Below are positions 34,155 to 43,703 of a DNA stretch of 64,000 nucleotides, piece after piece. Below the pieces are notes generated by a model. The model was given only the letters and a program-made list of their open reading frames with translations, was not told where the DNA came from and ran no database searches. The DNA lies in NCBI RefSeq assembly GCF_038900055.1, contig NZ_JBBMQM010000001.1, forward strand, positions 2,294,001-2,358,000. Direction: 5' to 3'. The position numbers and the translations under genes are program-made. Origin of the DNA: Henriciella sp. AS95. GTDB taxonomy: Bacteria; Pseudomonadota; Alphaproteobacteria; Caulobacterales; Hyphomonadaceae. Positions within the stretch are counted from its first letter, which is position 1; each line of letters opens with the position of its first letter.

Positions 34155-35303
34155 ATGAACGCCTTTACTGACATCTCGACGCGAATGAGTGCCGGGGGAA
34201 GTCGCGAAAGGGTTTCGATCGGATTTCGCCGCGAAGTCGATCATTTTCTTCATGAGCGCCTCACGGAGGATTTAAGACAAGCCGGACGGGATACGACTGG
34301 CCTGAAATCAGATCCGGTGGCGTGCTCGAAATGGCGAGCGATCCTGTATGAAAAAGGTTGGTTAGCGCCCGCTTGGCCGAAAGCATATGGGGGGCCGGGC
34401 TGGTCCGCAGAGCAGCAGCTCTATTTCGAAAATGCATGCGCAGAGAACGATGCGCCAGTTCTGATGTCGTCCGGCATTCGCACAATCGGACCGCTTATCA
34501 TGCAGGCTGGCTCAACAGAGCAGCAGGCTCGCTATCTTCCGCCGATCCTACGTGGTGAACACGAATGGTGTCAGGGGTTTTCCGAGCCGCAAGCAGGGTC
34601 TGATTTGCCTGCGCTTGGGCTGAAAGCCGAGAGAGACGGAAACGTATTCGTTTTGAATGGCAGCAAGCTCTGGACGAGCTTTGCGCACCAAGCATCGCAT
34701 ATGTATCTCCTGGCCCGAAGCGACGCGCAATCGAGCGGCCGTGACGGGTTGGTATTTTTACTTGTTGAAATGGACTTGCCCGGAATCTCGGTGCGTCCAA
34801 TTCGCTGCCTAGACGGCACGCATGAAGTCAGCGAAGTCTTCTTTGATAATGTCCGGACGCCAGCCGCCGACAGGATAGGCGATATAGATGACGGTTGGAC
34901 CGTGGCTCGAACACTCATGCAAATTGCCCGATCCAACAATACCACCACTGGAACTCTTCGGCGGGCATGGCGGGCGGCAGCACGCCATGTAAAGGAGGTA
35001 GCGCCAGGCGAGATGACCATCCTCCGGCAACTCAACGACCTTGCTTGCCGGATTGAAGAATTTGAAGCGCTGCAGCTGAAAGTCGAAACGCGGCCGCCGT
35101 CTTGCGGACGGAAGGCGACATCGTCTTTAATGAAGCTCACCGCGACCGAACTCCACCAGGCAATCACCGAACTTGCGATCCAAGCCGCGCCTCATAATCG
35201 GCTGGCTCAGTCGAAATATTTCGCGACACGGGCCGCGACGATTTACTCGGGGACGAGTGAAATTCACCGCAATACAATTGCTTGGGCGATCGGCTGTCCA
35301 TGA
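34155..35303 (+). CDS. Acyl-CoA dehydrogenase
   Basis: 382 residues from the ATG at 34155 (AGGA upstream); in-frame ATGs at 34095 and 34137 are less likely. The fold is clear: GWLAPAWPKAYGGPGWS, EWCQGFSEPQAGSDL with the FAD/substrate motif, KLWTSFAHQA, and TIYSGTSEIHRNTIAWAIG at the end. The position of the medium-chain catalytic Glu reads Ser (YSGT), as in many FadE-type enzymes. The stretch before the C-terminal helices is somewhat short. It oxidises acyl-CoA to enoyl-CoA with an electron-transfer flavoprotein. It probably works with the two acyltransferases upstream. Confidence 0.85.
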   Translation: MNAFTDISTRMSAGGSRERVSIGFRREVDHFLHERLTEDLRQAGRDTTGLKSDPVACSKWRAILYEKGWLAPAWPKAYGGPGWSAEQQLYFENACAENDAPVLMSSGIRTIGPLIMQAGSTEQQARYLPPILRGEHEWCQGFSEPQAGSDLPALGLKAERDGNVFVLNGSKLWTSFAHQASHMYLLARSDAQSSGRDGLVFLLVEMDLPGISVRPIRCLDGTHEVSEVFFDNVRTPAADRIGDIDDGWTVARTLMQIARSNNTTTGTLRRAWRAAARHVKEVAPGEMTILRQLNDLACRIEEFEALQLKVETRPPSCGRKATSSLMKLTATELHQAITELAIQAAPHNRLAQSKYFATRAATIYSGTSEIHRNTIAWAIGCP

Positions 35304-35321
35304 AAGACGTTTCTGCGTTGA

Positions 35322-35474
35322 TCAGGGCAGGGGGTGATCGTCATCTATCAGGATGCGCGCGGCATCGCCTTCGGGATCATCGAACTGGCCCGTTTTTGCG
35401 GCCCAGATAAATGCCACCAGTCCGATCAAGCCCAGAAAGAGAGCGATCGGGATGAGGAAAGCGAGCATTTCCAT
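35322..35474 (-). CDS. ccoS: cbb3 oxidase maturation protein CcoS
   Basis: 50 residues, found by translating the gap after ccoI. It starts MEMLAFLIPIALFLGLIGLV, one transmembrane helix, then FIWAAKTGQFDDPEGDAARI, the CcoS signature. CcoS is needed to insert cofactors into CcoN. It begins 2 bases after the ccoI stop and ends 18 bases from the convergent acyl-CoA dehydrogenase. Confidence 0.92.
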   Translation of the reverse strand: MEMLAFLIPIALFLGLIGLVAFIWAAKTGQFDDPEGDAARILIDDDHPLP

Positions 35475-35476
35475 AG

Positions 35477-37693
35477 TCAGGAACCTCGTGCGCTGGGACG
35501 TAGGGCATTCAGCGTCACGATAACGGACGATGCAGACATCGCAATCGCTGCGACCAGCGGCGTTGCGAACCCGGCCACTGCGACGGGAACAGCAATCAAA
35601 TTATACCCCGCGGCCAGTGAAAAGTTCTGGAGCATTCGGGACCGAGCGCCGCGAGCAGCGTCAATCATGCTGACTATCGCCTCCAGACCACCGCCTGTGT
35701 ACACGGCATCGCTCGCTGACTGACTCACATCCATGGCGCCGCCAGGGGCGAGAGATGCATGCGCCAAAGACAGCGAACCGGCATCATTCAGACCGTCGCC
35801 TACCATCAGGACTTTTCGGCCCTCGGCTCTCAATGCTTCCAGGCGTTCGACCTTGTCCGACGGGCGAGCGCCCGCCCGCCACTCCGAAACGCCAAGCTTG
35901 TCAGCAACCGCTCGGACCGCGTCTTCGCGATCTCCAGACAGGATTTCGATGCTGGCGCCACGGCGACGCAAGGCTTCAGCAATTTGAAGAGCGCCAGAGC
36001 GAAGGGCGTCTTCGAATTCAAAAAGAATCGGGGCGTCATCGCCTTCCGCGTACCAGAGCTGCAAGCGACTTGACATTGCGGGTATTTCCTTGCCGACCCA
36101 CTCAGCCGAACCGAGCCGACATTCAATGCCGTCGAGTTCAGCAGTGAGACCAAGCCCGGCGTGTTCCTTGACATGGGGCGCCACCCGACCCGGGCCAGCA
36201 GCCTTTACGAGCGCTCGAGACAGCGGATGCCTGGACGCGCGTGCCAGTCGGGCCGCGCGCTCGAGAGAAGGACTCGCCGCATCTTTATCGACCAGGACTG
36301 GCTCGCCGACGGTAAGCGTACCGGTTTTGTCAAACACCACATGATCGCACTCTGCGATACGCTCCAGGGCGTCGCCGGATTTAAGATAGATTCCTTTCGA
36401 AAACAGGCGCTCGGATGCCACGACCTGAACGACGGGCGCGGCGAGCGCCAAGGCGCAGGGACATGTGATGATCAACGTCGAAACAGCGATCATCAAAGCT
36501 TCCCGTATTCCGGCACCGGCCAGCATCCATCCGATGAAAGTAAGGGCCGCTGTGGTGTGCACCAACGGAACATAGAGCGAGACCGCTTTGTCAGCGATAC
36601 GTCGATAGGCCGACCGTCTTTGCTCTCCAGCCTCGAGCATCCTCGATATCTCGGACAGCAGAGAATCATCTGCAGCGGCGAGTGCACGCCCACGCAATGA
36701 CTGCGTGAGGTTTACCGTGCCCGCATACAATTTCACGCCAGGCACCGCCATCCGTGGCAGGCTTTCACCCGACACAAGGCTCTCATCGGCCTCACTCTCT
36801 CCATCAATAATTTCCATGTCCACGAGCAGACGCTCGCCCGGCGCGACGAGCAAAGTATCTCCCGATGCAATCTCTCCTGCCCGCACTGATTTGGCAGCGC
36901 CGTCTGGCTGTAGGCGCGTAGCGGATTGTGCCTGGAGGGCTGCCAGCTGGTGAGCCGCAGCATGGGTACGTCGCCGTAAACGAGCATCGAGAAACCGTCC
37001 TATGAGGAGGAAGAAAATGAGCATGACCGAGGCGTCAAAATAGGCGTGCTCGCCTCCGCGTATGGTTTCCACGACGCTGATGCCGAGTGCGAGTGTAATG
37101 GCGAGCGATATCGGCACGTCCATGTTCGCGTGGCCGCTGCGCAGAACTTTCCATGCAGATGCAAAAAACACCCGCCCGGAAAAGAGCGCCGTCGGGATCG
37201 CGATTGCACCGGAAATTGCGTGCATGACGCGGCGGGTCTGCTCTCCCATTTCGCCATGACCGGCCCAGATTGAAATCGACAGCAGCATCACATTCGCTGC
37301 GGCGAAAGCTGCAACGCCCATGGCGATTAGCAAGCTACGCTCTTCGTTTTCTGCCTGTCGCTGAGACTGATCATTATCGAATGGGCTGACGCCATAACCA
37401 AGTGCTGAGACTGTGCTCACCACCACGTTTGGGTTGAGCTCACCAGTCCATGTTACGGCAAGGCGCCCGTTCGAGAGATTGAGGCGCGCTGACACCACGC
37501 CGGGAAGGGCGGTCAGGGCGGATTCGATTTTTGAAAGGCAGCCTGCGCATTTCGCGCCGCGAACGGCGAGGTTCAGGACTCTCTTGTCGCCGCGCTCCGA
37601 AACAAAAGCGGACACGTCTCCATTATTGGAGGATTCGGCCGGCGAAAGCCCGCTCGGGCAACCCCGATCGACCGTGATGGTGGCATCGCTCAT
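35477..37693 (-). CDS. ccoI: Copper-exporting P-type ATPase CcoI/FixI
   Basis: 738 residues. A metal-binding domain with CAGC (49-52) is followed by the membrane core with the CPC motif (411-413), the phosphorylation site DKTGT (Asp455) and a GDGLNDAGSL hinge. CcoI moves copper across the inner membrane for assembly of the CcoN binuclear centre. It overlaps ccoH by 4 bases (ATGA) and is followed by ccoS, so it belongs to the ccoGHIS assembly operon. Confidence 0.95.
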   Translation of the reverse strand: MSDATITVDRGCPSGLSPAESSNNGDVSAFVSERGDKRVLNLAVRGAKCAGCLSKIESALTALPGVVSARLNLSNGRLAVTWTGELNPNVVVSTVSALGYGVSPFDNDQSQRQAENEERSLLIAMGVAAFAAANVMLLSISIWAGHGEMGEQTRRVMHAISGAIAIPTALFSGRVFFASAWKVLRSGHANMDVPISLAITLALGISVVETIRGGEHAYFDASVMLIFFLLIGRFLDARLRRRTHAAAHQLAALQAQSATRLQPDGAAKSVRAGEIASGDTLLVAPGERLLVDMEIIDGESEADESLVSGESLPRMAVPGVKLYAGTVNLTQSLRGRALAAADDSLLSEISRMLEAGEQRRSAYRRIADKAVSLYVPLVHTTAALTFIGWMLAGAGIREALMIAVSTLIITCPCALALAAPVVQVVASERLFSKGIYLKSGDALERIAECDHVVFDKTGTLTVGEPVLVDKDAASPSLERAARLARASRHPLSRALVKAAGPGRVAPHVKEHAGLGLTAELDGIECRLGSAEWVGKEIPAMSSRLQLWYAEGDDAPILFEFEDALRSGALQIAEALRRRGASIEILSGDREDAVRAVADKLGVSEWRAGARPSDKVERLEALRAEGRKVLMVGDGLNDAGSLSLAHASLAPGGAMDVSQSASDAVYTGGGLEAIVSMIDAARGARSRMLQNFSLAAGYNLIAVPVAVAGFATPLVAAIAMSASSVIVTLNALRPSARGS

Positions 37694-38205
37694 TTCAAGC
37701 GTATCTCTTTCTCAGCCACAAACCTGTCATCGTTAACATCAGACATTGCAGTTACGATAATGGACCAGTCGCCGCGCTCCAGTGATGGCAAAGCCACTTC
37801 GTATACGCCTGGCTCATCAGCTACGGCCTCCATCGGCAACGTTGTATCTCCAGACGTCGTCGCGTTCCGGCGGAATTGAGCCAAAACCGACAGACGTGAC
37901 ACTGGCAGGCCGTCTTTATTGTTTACTTCGACGCGCAATGTCTCATTCGAGCGGTCCGCTAGCCCGGCGCGCATCGTCCAGCCTAACTCGGCTTGCTCAC
38001 GTTTTGCCTCAAGGGTGTCGTTGTAATTAAGCCCTTGCAGGTATGACTTCTCCACGTCCTCCCCTGGAAAGCTGGTGATGGCAGAGTAAAGAAAGACACC
38101 GTTCACTGCGAACATGAGGCCGAAGAATGCCATCATGATCAGGAGGACATGCCAGCCTTTCAGCTTGGCATCCGGCCCTTGGCGGTATTGTTGCGCCACA
38201 CTCAT
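37690..38205 (-). CDS. ccoH: cbb3 oxidase assembly protein CcoH/FixH
   Basis: 171 residues. One N-terminal transmembrane segment (WHVLLIMMAFFGLMFAVNGV) is followed by a periplasmic beta domain with YNDTLEAKREQAELGWTMRA, the FixH signature. It helps stabilise the oxidase during assembly. It overlaps ccoI by 4 bases and follows ccoG by 20 bases. Confidence 0.92.
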   Translation of the reverse strand: MSVAQQYRQGPDAKLKGWHVLLIMMAFFGLMFAVNGVFLYSAITSFPGEDVEKSYLQGLNYNDTLEAKREQAELGWTMRAGLADRSNETLRVEVNNKDGLPVSRLSVLAQFRRNATTSGDTTLPMEAVADEPGVYEVALPSLERGDWSIIVTAMSDVNDDRFVAEKEIRLK

Positions 38206-38225
38206 ATTGCAGACCTTTCTCGGCT

Positions 38226-39683
38226 TTAGTTCGCTGGAGCCATGAAGCTTGTACGGTTGGTGTGCACTTCTCCGGTATTAACGTCTGTTAGAAGGAGGAA
38301 AAAGTGCCTCCGGCCGTCTACGCTTTCTTCTGGAATACTGACCGACAGGCGATACCGGTCGACACCGTGCGCCGCCACCGGCAGCATAATGATGCCTTCG
38401 TCATTGGGTTCCAGTCCGGTGACATCGAGGACGAGGCCGTTCATGCCGTGGGCTTCGAGACTCATGCTACGGGCATCGCCGGATTTGTTGACCAGTTTCA
38501 GCGTGTAGCCATTGCGGATGTCGCCGTCCGACAATTGAATGTATGGCGGCGAGCGATCTTTGAGCACGTTCACTTCAAACGTTCCCCGATTGAGGAGACC
38601 GAACGCCATCACCGATGCGATCATCACCATGACGACGAAGTAAAGGATCGTTCTTGGGCGTATAAGCCTGTATTTCGGTTTCTGACCCGACGCCCGGCAT
38701 GCAACGGCTGTATCGGTGTCGTATGCGATCAGCCCGGTCGGCCGATCGATCTTCTTCATGATGTCATCGCAGGCATCAATACACAGTGCGCAGTGGATGC
38801 ATTCGAGCTGAGCGCCGTCCCGAATGTCGATACCCATTGGGCAGACCTGTACGCACTGCTTGCAATCGATGCAATCACCACGCCCGTCCCAGCTCTCACC
38901 TTTACGATGCGGGCCACGAGGTTCACCGCGGTCATAGCGATAGGTCACGTTCAACGCGTGTTCGTCGGTGAGCGCGCCTTGTATCCGTGGCCATGGACAC
39001 AGATAGGTGCAGACCTGCTCGCGCATCGTGCCGGCGAGCGCATAAGTCGTGAATGTCAGAATGCCTGCGAACCAATAGGCCGACAGCGGCGCCTCACCTA
39101 TGAAGAAGGTTTCAGCTATCATCCGCGCATCATGAAAATAGAGAATGAATGCGCCGCCTGTCAGGAAGGCGATCAACAGCCACACAATGTGCTTGCCGAT
39201 CTTCCTCCAGGCTTTGTCAAAGCTCCAAGGTTTCTTGTCCAGGCGGATCCGAGCCGCACGGTCACCTTCGAAGGCGCGCTCCACCCAGATATAGAGATCT
39301 GTCCAAACGGTTTGTGGGCACGCGTATCCGCACCAGACCCGACCGAAGAGCGATGTCACCAGAAACAGGCCCAAGGCGGCCAGGATCATCAGGCCGGCAA
39401 GGTAGTACGCCTCCTGCGGCCATATCTCGATCCCGAAAAAGAAGAACCGCTCACCGGCGAAATCGGCCAGTACTGCCTGGTCTGGAACCCCTGCGCCGCG
39501 TGGCCAGCGAAGCCAGGGCACCAGATAATAGACGCCGAGCATCACCGCCATGGCCGCCCATTTCAGGGTTCGAAACTTGCCATGGGCTAGCTTCGGATAG
39601 ATCTGTTTCCTCTTGGAATACAGGTCCTGCGGCGGCGGTGCCGGCGGCGGCGATTTAGGAGTTATGAGCGTTACGCGTGACAT
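38226..39683 (-). CDS. ccoG: cbb3 oxidase accessory ferredoxin-like protein CcoG/FixG
   Basis: 485 residues. Several transmembrane segments are followed by CGYACPQTVWTD and two 4Fe-4S motifs (CIDCKQCVQVCP and CIHCALCIDACD). A C-terminal periplasmic Ig-like domain ends the protein. CcoG is a copper reductase acting with CcoI during oxidase assembly. It lies 11 bases downstream of ccoP. Confidence 0.95.
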   Translation of the reverse strand: MSRVTLITPKSPPPAPPPQDLYSKRKQIYPKLAHGKFRTLKWAAMAVMLGVYYLVPWLRWPRGAGVPDQAVLADFAGERFFFFGIEIWPQEAYYLAGLMILAALGLFLVTSLFGRVWCGYACPQTVWTDLYIWVERAFEGDRAARIRLDKKPWSFDKAWRKIGKHIVWLLIAFLTGGAFILYFHDARMIAETFFIGEAPLSAYWFAGILTFTTYALAGTMREQVCTYLCPWPRIQGALTDEHALNVTYRYDRGEPRGPHRKGESWDGRGDCIDCKQCVQVCPMGIDIRDGAQLECIHCALCIDACDDIMKKIDRPTGLIAYDTDTAVACRASGQKPKYRLIRPRTILYFVVMVMIASVMAFGLLNRGTFEVNVLKDRSPPYIQLSDGDIRNGYTLKLVNKSGDARSMSLEAHGMNGLVLDVTGLEPNDEGIIMLPVAAHGVDRYRLSVSIPEESVDGRRHFFLLLTDVNTGEVHTNRTSFMAPAN

Positions 39684-39694
39684 CGGGTGGCTTT

Positions 39695-40582
39695 CTATTC
39701 GCCCACGCCTAGAGAGTGCACATAAACGGCGAGAGCCTTGATTGTCGCGTCATCCAGACGACCCTCCCAAGCAGGCATATGTGCGTTGCGGGCATTGTAA
39801 ACGGTCGTGTAGATTTCTTCCTCAGAGCCACCAAACAACCAATCGCGATCGGTCAGGTTCGGTGCGCCGACGGAGCGGTCGCCTGTTCCATCTTCTCCAT
39901 GACAGGTGGCGCATTGAGCAGCGAACAGGTCGGCACCGCGCTGTGCACTGCGTACGTCGTGCACATCTTGACCAGAAATCAGCAAAACATGGTTCACGAC
40001 ATCATCGATCTGTTGCGACGAAAGAAGGCGGTCGCGGCCAAAGGCAGGCATCTGCGAGAAGCGCGTGTCGGGATCTTCGTCATGCCGGATGCCGTGGCGA
40101 AGCGTGTACTCAATACCGTCAAGGGTACCAGACCAGAGCCAGACATCGTCTGCGAGACGCGGATATCCCTTCGCACCAGTACCACCAGCGCCATGGCAGG
40201 TCGCGCAGTTATCGCCAAATGCACTTTCACCAGCGGCCATTGCGAATTGCTGGAGAGACCGGTCGGTTTCAATCTCTTCAAGACTTGCGGCGACAAGTGC
40301 CTGGCCGGCCTGCATCCTCTCGGTCCGCATTGCGTCGATCTGCTCAGCGACACTCACGCGATCGGAGTGGTCTCCAATGCCCCGTGTGTTCGTGCCGAGC
40401 CCAGGAAGCGCGGGAATGGCTGGCATGATGACCATGTAGACGATCGAGAACGCGATGGTCGCGTACCAGATGTACAGCCACCAGCGGGGCAGGGGATTGT
40501 TCAATTCCTTGATACCGTCCCAGGCATGACCCGTCGTCTCAACGCCGGTGTGCTGGTCGATTTCTTTTTCTTGTTCACTCAT
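39695..40582 (-). CDS. ccoP: cbb3 oxidase diheme subunit CcoP
   Basis: 295 residues from the ATG at 40582 (MSEQEKEIDQHTG; GGGAG upstream). After a transmembrane helix (WWLYIWYATIAFSIVYMVIM) it has two c-type heme motifs, CATCH at 126-130 and 224-228, in two cytochrome c domains. It passes electrons from soluble cytochromes to CcoO. It overlaps ccoQ by 8 bases (ATGAGTGA). Confidence 0.96.
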   Translation of the reverse strand: MSEQEKEIDQHTGVETTGHAWDGIKELNNPLPRWWLYIWYATIAFSIVYMVIMPAIPALPGLGTNTRGIGDHSDRVSVAEQIDAMRTERMQAGQALVAASLEEIETDRSLQQFAMAAGESAFGDNCATCHGAGGTGAKGYPRLADDVWLWSGTLDGIEYTLRHGIRHDEDPDTRFSQMPAFGRDRLLSSQQIDDVVNHVLLISGQDVHDVRSAQRGADLFAAQCATCHGEDGTGDRSVGAPNLTDRDWLFGGSEEEIYTTVYNARNAHMPAWEGRLDDATIKALAVYVHSLGVGE

Positions 40583-40736
40583 CTCCGGGCTCCCGGTCTG
40601 AAAGTGGAAGTGCTGCGGCGTCGTCGAACCGTTTCTGGTTGCGAGGCCAAAGGGCATAGGCGAGGACGCCAGCAAACAGGATGACGAAGTAGATCAGTCC
40701 TCCGGTCTGCGCGAAACTTGAGAGCATTTCGTACAT
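40575..40736 (-). CDS. ccoQ: cbb3 oxidase subunit CcoQ
   Basis: 53 residues, too short for usual ORF calling. It starts MYEMLSSFAQTGGLIYFVIL, a single transmembrane helix, then YALWPRNQKRFDDAA, the CcoQ/FixQ signature. GGGAGG lies upstream. It lies between ccoO and ccoP and overlaps ccoP by 8 bases. CcoQ stabilises the complex. Confidence 0.92.
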   Translation of the reverse strand: MYEMLSSFAQTGGLIYFVILFAGVLAYALWPRNQKRFDDAAALPLSDREPGDE

Positions 40737-40748
40737 GGCTGTTCCTCC

Positions 40749-41516
40749 CTAGCGCCGGTTCATCAGGTCTTCGGCTTCGTATGTGGAGAAATCCACAAGC
40801 GTGCCGGTCATTTGAAGATAAGCGACCAGTGCATCCATTTCGGTGATGCGGTCTGGATCGCGATCAAAGTCGCGGATTTGGACCGTCCCTTCACGACCTG
40901 CTGCCTCAGTGTAGCGAGCAACGAGGGCGTCTTGTTCGTCGAAGTAGATGTCCGGATCAGCCTGAGCCTGGAGATCGATCTTCGCGTTCTCGATCATCTC
41001 ATCGGTGTAATCGACACCGACCCATTTCAGCGCTTTCAGGTCCGCTTCGATATTGCGGTAGTCGAGCTTCTTCTCTGCCAGGAAGGCGTACGGAGGCATA
41101 ATCGATTCCGGCACAAGAGAGCGCGGATCGATAAGGTGATCGACATGCCATTCGTCGGAGTATTTGTTACCGACCCGGGCCAGATCCGGCCCTGTCCGTT
41201 TCGAACCCCACTGGAATGGGTGATCATACATCGACTCCGCAGCCAGAGAGTAGTGCCCGTAACGCTCAACCTCGTCGCGCAGAGGACGAACCATCTGCGA
41301 GTGACACACATAGCAGCCTTCGCGCAGGTAGATGTTGCGGCCAGCCACTTCGAGTGGCGTGTAGGGCCGCATGCCCTCCACCTTCTCGATCGTATTCTCC
41401 ATGTAGAAGAGAGGTACCATCTGGATGATCCCGCCAATCGAGACCGTGATAAGGATACCGATGGTGAGCAGGAGCGAATGACGCTCTAGAACACCGTGAT
41501 TGTTGATAATTCCCAT
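40749..41516 (-). CDS. ccoO: cbb3 oxidase monoheme subunit CcoO
   Basis: 255 residues. An N-terminal transmembrane anchor ([20 protein letters not shown]) is followed by one c-type heme motif, CYVCH at 68-72 (Cys68, Cys71, His72). [15 protein letters not shown] follows, typical of the family. CcoO is the membrane-anchored cytochrome c that feeds CcoN. It starts 14 bases after the ccoN stop. Confidence 0.95.
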   Translation of the reverse strand: MGIINNHGVLERHSLLLTIGILITVSIGGIIQMVPLFYMENTIEKVEGMRPYTPLEVAGRNIYLREGCYVCHSQMVRPLRDEVERYGHYSLAAESMYDHPFQWGSKRTGPDLARVGNKYSDEWHVDHLIDPRSLVPESIMPPYAFLAEKKLDYRNIEADLKALKWVGVDYTDEMIENAKIDLQAQADPDIYFDEQDALVARYTEAAGREGTVQIRDFDRDPDRITEMDALVAYLQMTGTLVDFSTYEAEDLMNRR

Positions 41517-41530
41517 GAGTTCACGAGCTC

Positions 41531-43210
41531 CTATTCGGCAGGCTGCAGGCCGGCGGCCGCAGGTGGATTGCTGTATGCAGGTGCGTTGGCGGGCTGATTG
41601 ATCCGCTCATTGCCCATGGCGGTACGGACCAGATTGTAGACCATGATCACAGCGCCGCTGAAGTAGAGCAGACCGCCAAGCATACGGATGATGTAGCTGA
41701 TATGCTTTGCCTCCACGGTTTCGACGAAGCTGTATTCGAGGAAGCCGAACTCGTTGTAGGCACGCCACATGAGGCCTTCGGTGATCCCTGCGAACCACAT
41801 GGAAATCATGTAGAACAGGATGCCGATCGTTGCGAGCCAGAAGTGCCATTCAACCAGCGCGAGCGAGTACAGGCTTTTGCGTTTCCAGAGCCACTGAGCC
41901 AGGCAGTAGAGCGCGCCGAAGGATATGAACCCAACCCAGCCAAGTGCGCCAGAGTGGACGTGTCCGATACCCCATTCGGTGTAGTGGCTGAGCGAGTTCA
42001 CGGCCCGCACCGACATGAGTGGACCCTCGAAGGTCGACATGCCGTAGAAGGCGAGAGACACGACCATCATCCGGACAACCGGGTCCGTGCGCAGCTTGTC
42101 CCAGGCGCCAGCCAGCGTCATGACGCCGTTGATCATACCGCCCCAGCTTGGCATCCACAGCATGATCGAGAAGGTCATGCCGAGCGTCTGCGCCCATTGC
42201 GGAAGCGCCGTGTAGTGAAGGTGGTGCGGACCGGCCCAGATGTAGATGAAGATCAGCGACCAGAAGTGAACGATGGACAGCCGGTAGGAATAGACCGGAC
42301 GGTTCACGCGCTTCGGAATGAAGTAGTACATAATCGCCAGGAACCCGGTCGTCAGGAAAAAGCCGACGGCGTTGTGGCCATACCACCACTGTGTCAGTGC
42401 ATCCTGAACACCCGCGAAGAGCTGATAGCTTTTAGAGCCGGCGAGATCGACCGGAAGCGACAAATTGTTGACGATGTGCAGCATCGCGATCGTCACAATG
42501 AAAGACAGATAGAACCAGTTGGCGACGTAGATGTGAGGTTCTTTCCGCTTCCAGAGCGTGCCGAGGAAGACGAGCAAATAGGCGACCCAGACGAGTGTCA
42601 GCCAGAGGTCAGCATACCACTCAGGTTCGGCATATTCTTTCGATTGAGTGATACCCATCAGGTACCCGGTACCGGCAATCAGAATGAAAAGCTGATAACC
42701 CCAGTAAACGAACCAGGGCAGCATTCCGCCGAACAGACGGGCCCGAGTCGTCCTTTGGACAACGTAGAAGCTGGTTGCGATCAAGACATTGCCGCCAAAC
42801 GCGAAAATCACCGCAGAAGTATGCAGCGGGCGAAGGCGTCCGAAGTTGGTGAAACCCCATTCCTCAAAGTAGAACAGGTTCGGCCAGGTCAGCTGACACG
42901 CGATGATGATACCAACCAGAAAGCCTGCGATACCCCAGAACATCGCCGCGAACACGCCGAACTTGACGATGGTGTCTTCATACTTCGTCTCATCGAAGGG
43001 GTTGCGATCACCAAGTTTGCCCGCCCACAATCCGATGCCAACCAGCCAGGCGAGGACCGCCGACAGAAACATCATCGCATGAACGCCCATAAGGCGGTCT
43101 GCGGCATTGGCGCCGATGAAAATTGCCAGAATGGCGAATAGGCCCAGAAACGCAGCAACCCCAAGGGTGCTCGTATCAAGGCCGCGATGTTGTACAGTGG
43201 CAGAGTTCAA
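41531..43210 (-). CDS. ccoN: cbb3 oxidase catalytic subunit CcoN
   Basis: 559 residues, about 12 transmembrane segments. The heme and copper ligands are visible: [36 protein letters not shown] and [12 protein letters not shown]. It starts with TTG at 43210, supported by AGGGG 8 bases upstream; no ATG fits. CcoN reduces oxygen to water and pumps protons at low oxygen. It leads the ccoNOQP-GHIS block. No clear FNR/FixK box is visible in the 181 bases upstream, although the neighbouring fixLJ suggests oxygen control. Confidence 0.97.
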   Translation of the reverse strand: MNSATVQHRGLDTSTLGVAAFLGLFAILAIFIGANAADRLMGVHAMMFLSAVLAWLVGIGLWAGKLGDRNPFDETKYEDTIVKFGVFAAMFWGIAGFLVGIIIACQLTWPNLFYFEEWGFTNFGRLRPLHTSAVIFAFGGNVLIATSFYVVQRTTRARLFGGMLPWFVYWGYQLFILIAGTGYLMGITQSKEYAEPEWYADLWLTLVWVAYLLVFLGTLWKRKEPHIYVANWFYLSFIVTIAMLHIVNNLSLPVDLAGSKSYQLFAGVQDALTQWWYGHNAVGFFLTTGFLAIMYYFIPKRVNRPVYSYRLSIVHFWSLIFIYIWAGPHHLHYTALPQWAQTLGMTFSIMLWMPSWGGMINGVMTLAGAWDKLRTDPVVRMMVVSLAFYGMSTFEGPLMSVRAVNSLSHYTEWGIGHVHSGALGWVGFISFGALYCLAQWLWKRKSLYSLALVEWHFWLATIGILFYMISMWFAGITEGLMWRAYNEFGFLEYSFVETVEAKHISYIIRMLGGLLYFSGAVIMVYNLVRTAMGNERINQPANAPAYSNPPAAAGLQPAE

Positions 43211-43391
43211 TTTGTTTCCCCTTCCGCAGGCTTCACCCTAACCACAATAAGCGATGCGGATGAGAGCACTTTAGCTACCGCGGCAGGGATATTTGAGTGC
43301 ACGTTTAGCCTGAATACGGGGTCTTACGTATGGGCCAGCCTGTCGCACTGTGGCTTTACAAGGGCGCAGGCAATATGCAGGAGATCACGTC

Positions 43392-43649
43392 ATGCTCAAA
43401 ATCTTCGTCTTTGTCGTCGGGGCGGCCATCGTCGCGATCAGTTTGCCGCAAGTCCTTGCCCATCATGCCCGAGCAGAGCTGATGCAGTTGGCGTGGTGCT
43501 CGTCGTCAGGGCAGGGCGCACCGGCGAATTCGTTGTTTCAAATGCACTGCATTGCCTGCCCGACATTCCTCATTGGAGCGGCAGCTATGGTTCTCGCACC
43601 GATGACTGAGCTGTTCCAGCGTTTCCGTTTCATGAGAACCCAGTCCTAG
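43392..43649 (+). CDS. Small cysteine-containing membrane protein
   Basis: 85 residues from the ATG at 43392, with AGGAG 9 bases upstream. The start, MLKIFVFVVGAAIVAISLPQ, is a signal or membrane segment. AWCSSSG, then QMHCIACPTFLIGAAAMVLA, give three cysteines (one in HCIAC), followed by a second hydrophobic segment. The pattern could suit a metal- or heme-handling helper, but I do not recognise a family. It lies between the divergent ccoN and fixL, which makes a link to cbb3 oxidase plausible. Confidence 0.55.
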   Translation: MLKIFVFVVGAAIVAISLPQVLAHHARAELMQLAWCSSSGQGAPANSLFQMHCIACPTFLIGAAAMVLAPMTELFQRFRFMRTQS

Positions 43650-43703
43650 AAGCCGTGCGGCCAGGACACATCAACATATTGACCGCAACCCCATGCTTGG
43701 CGC

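Noticed and set aside
38304..39590. 428-codon plus-strand ORF
   Set aside because: Antisense to ccoG with its iron-sulfur motifs; no domain or ribosome site.
41702..43141. 479-codon plus-strand ORF
   Set aside because: Antisense to ccoN; highly charged, low-complexity translation typical of a reverse-complement of a membrane protein.
43211..43391. Possible FNR/FixK box before ccoN
   Set aside because: A TTGAG half site is seen near 43291, but the second half does not match TCAA at the needed spacing, so no site is called.
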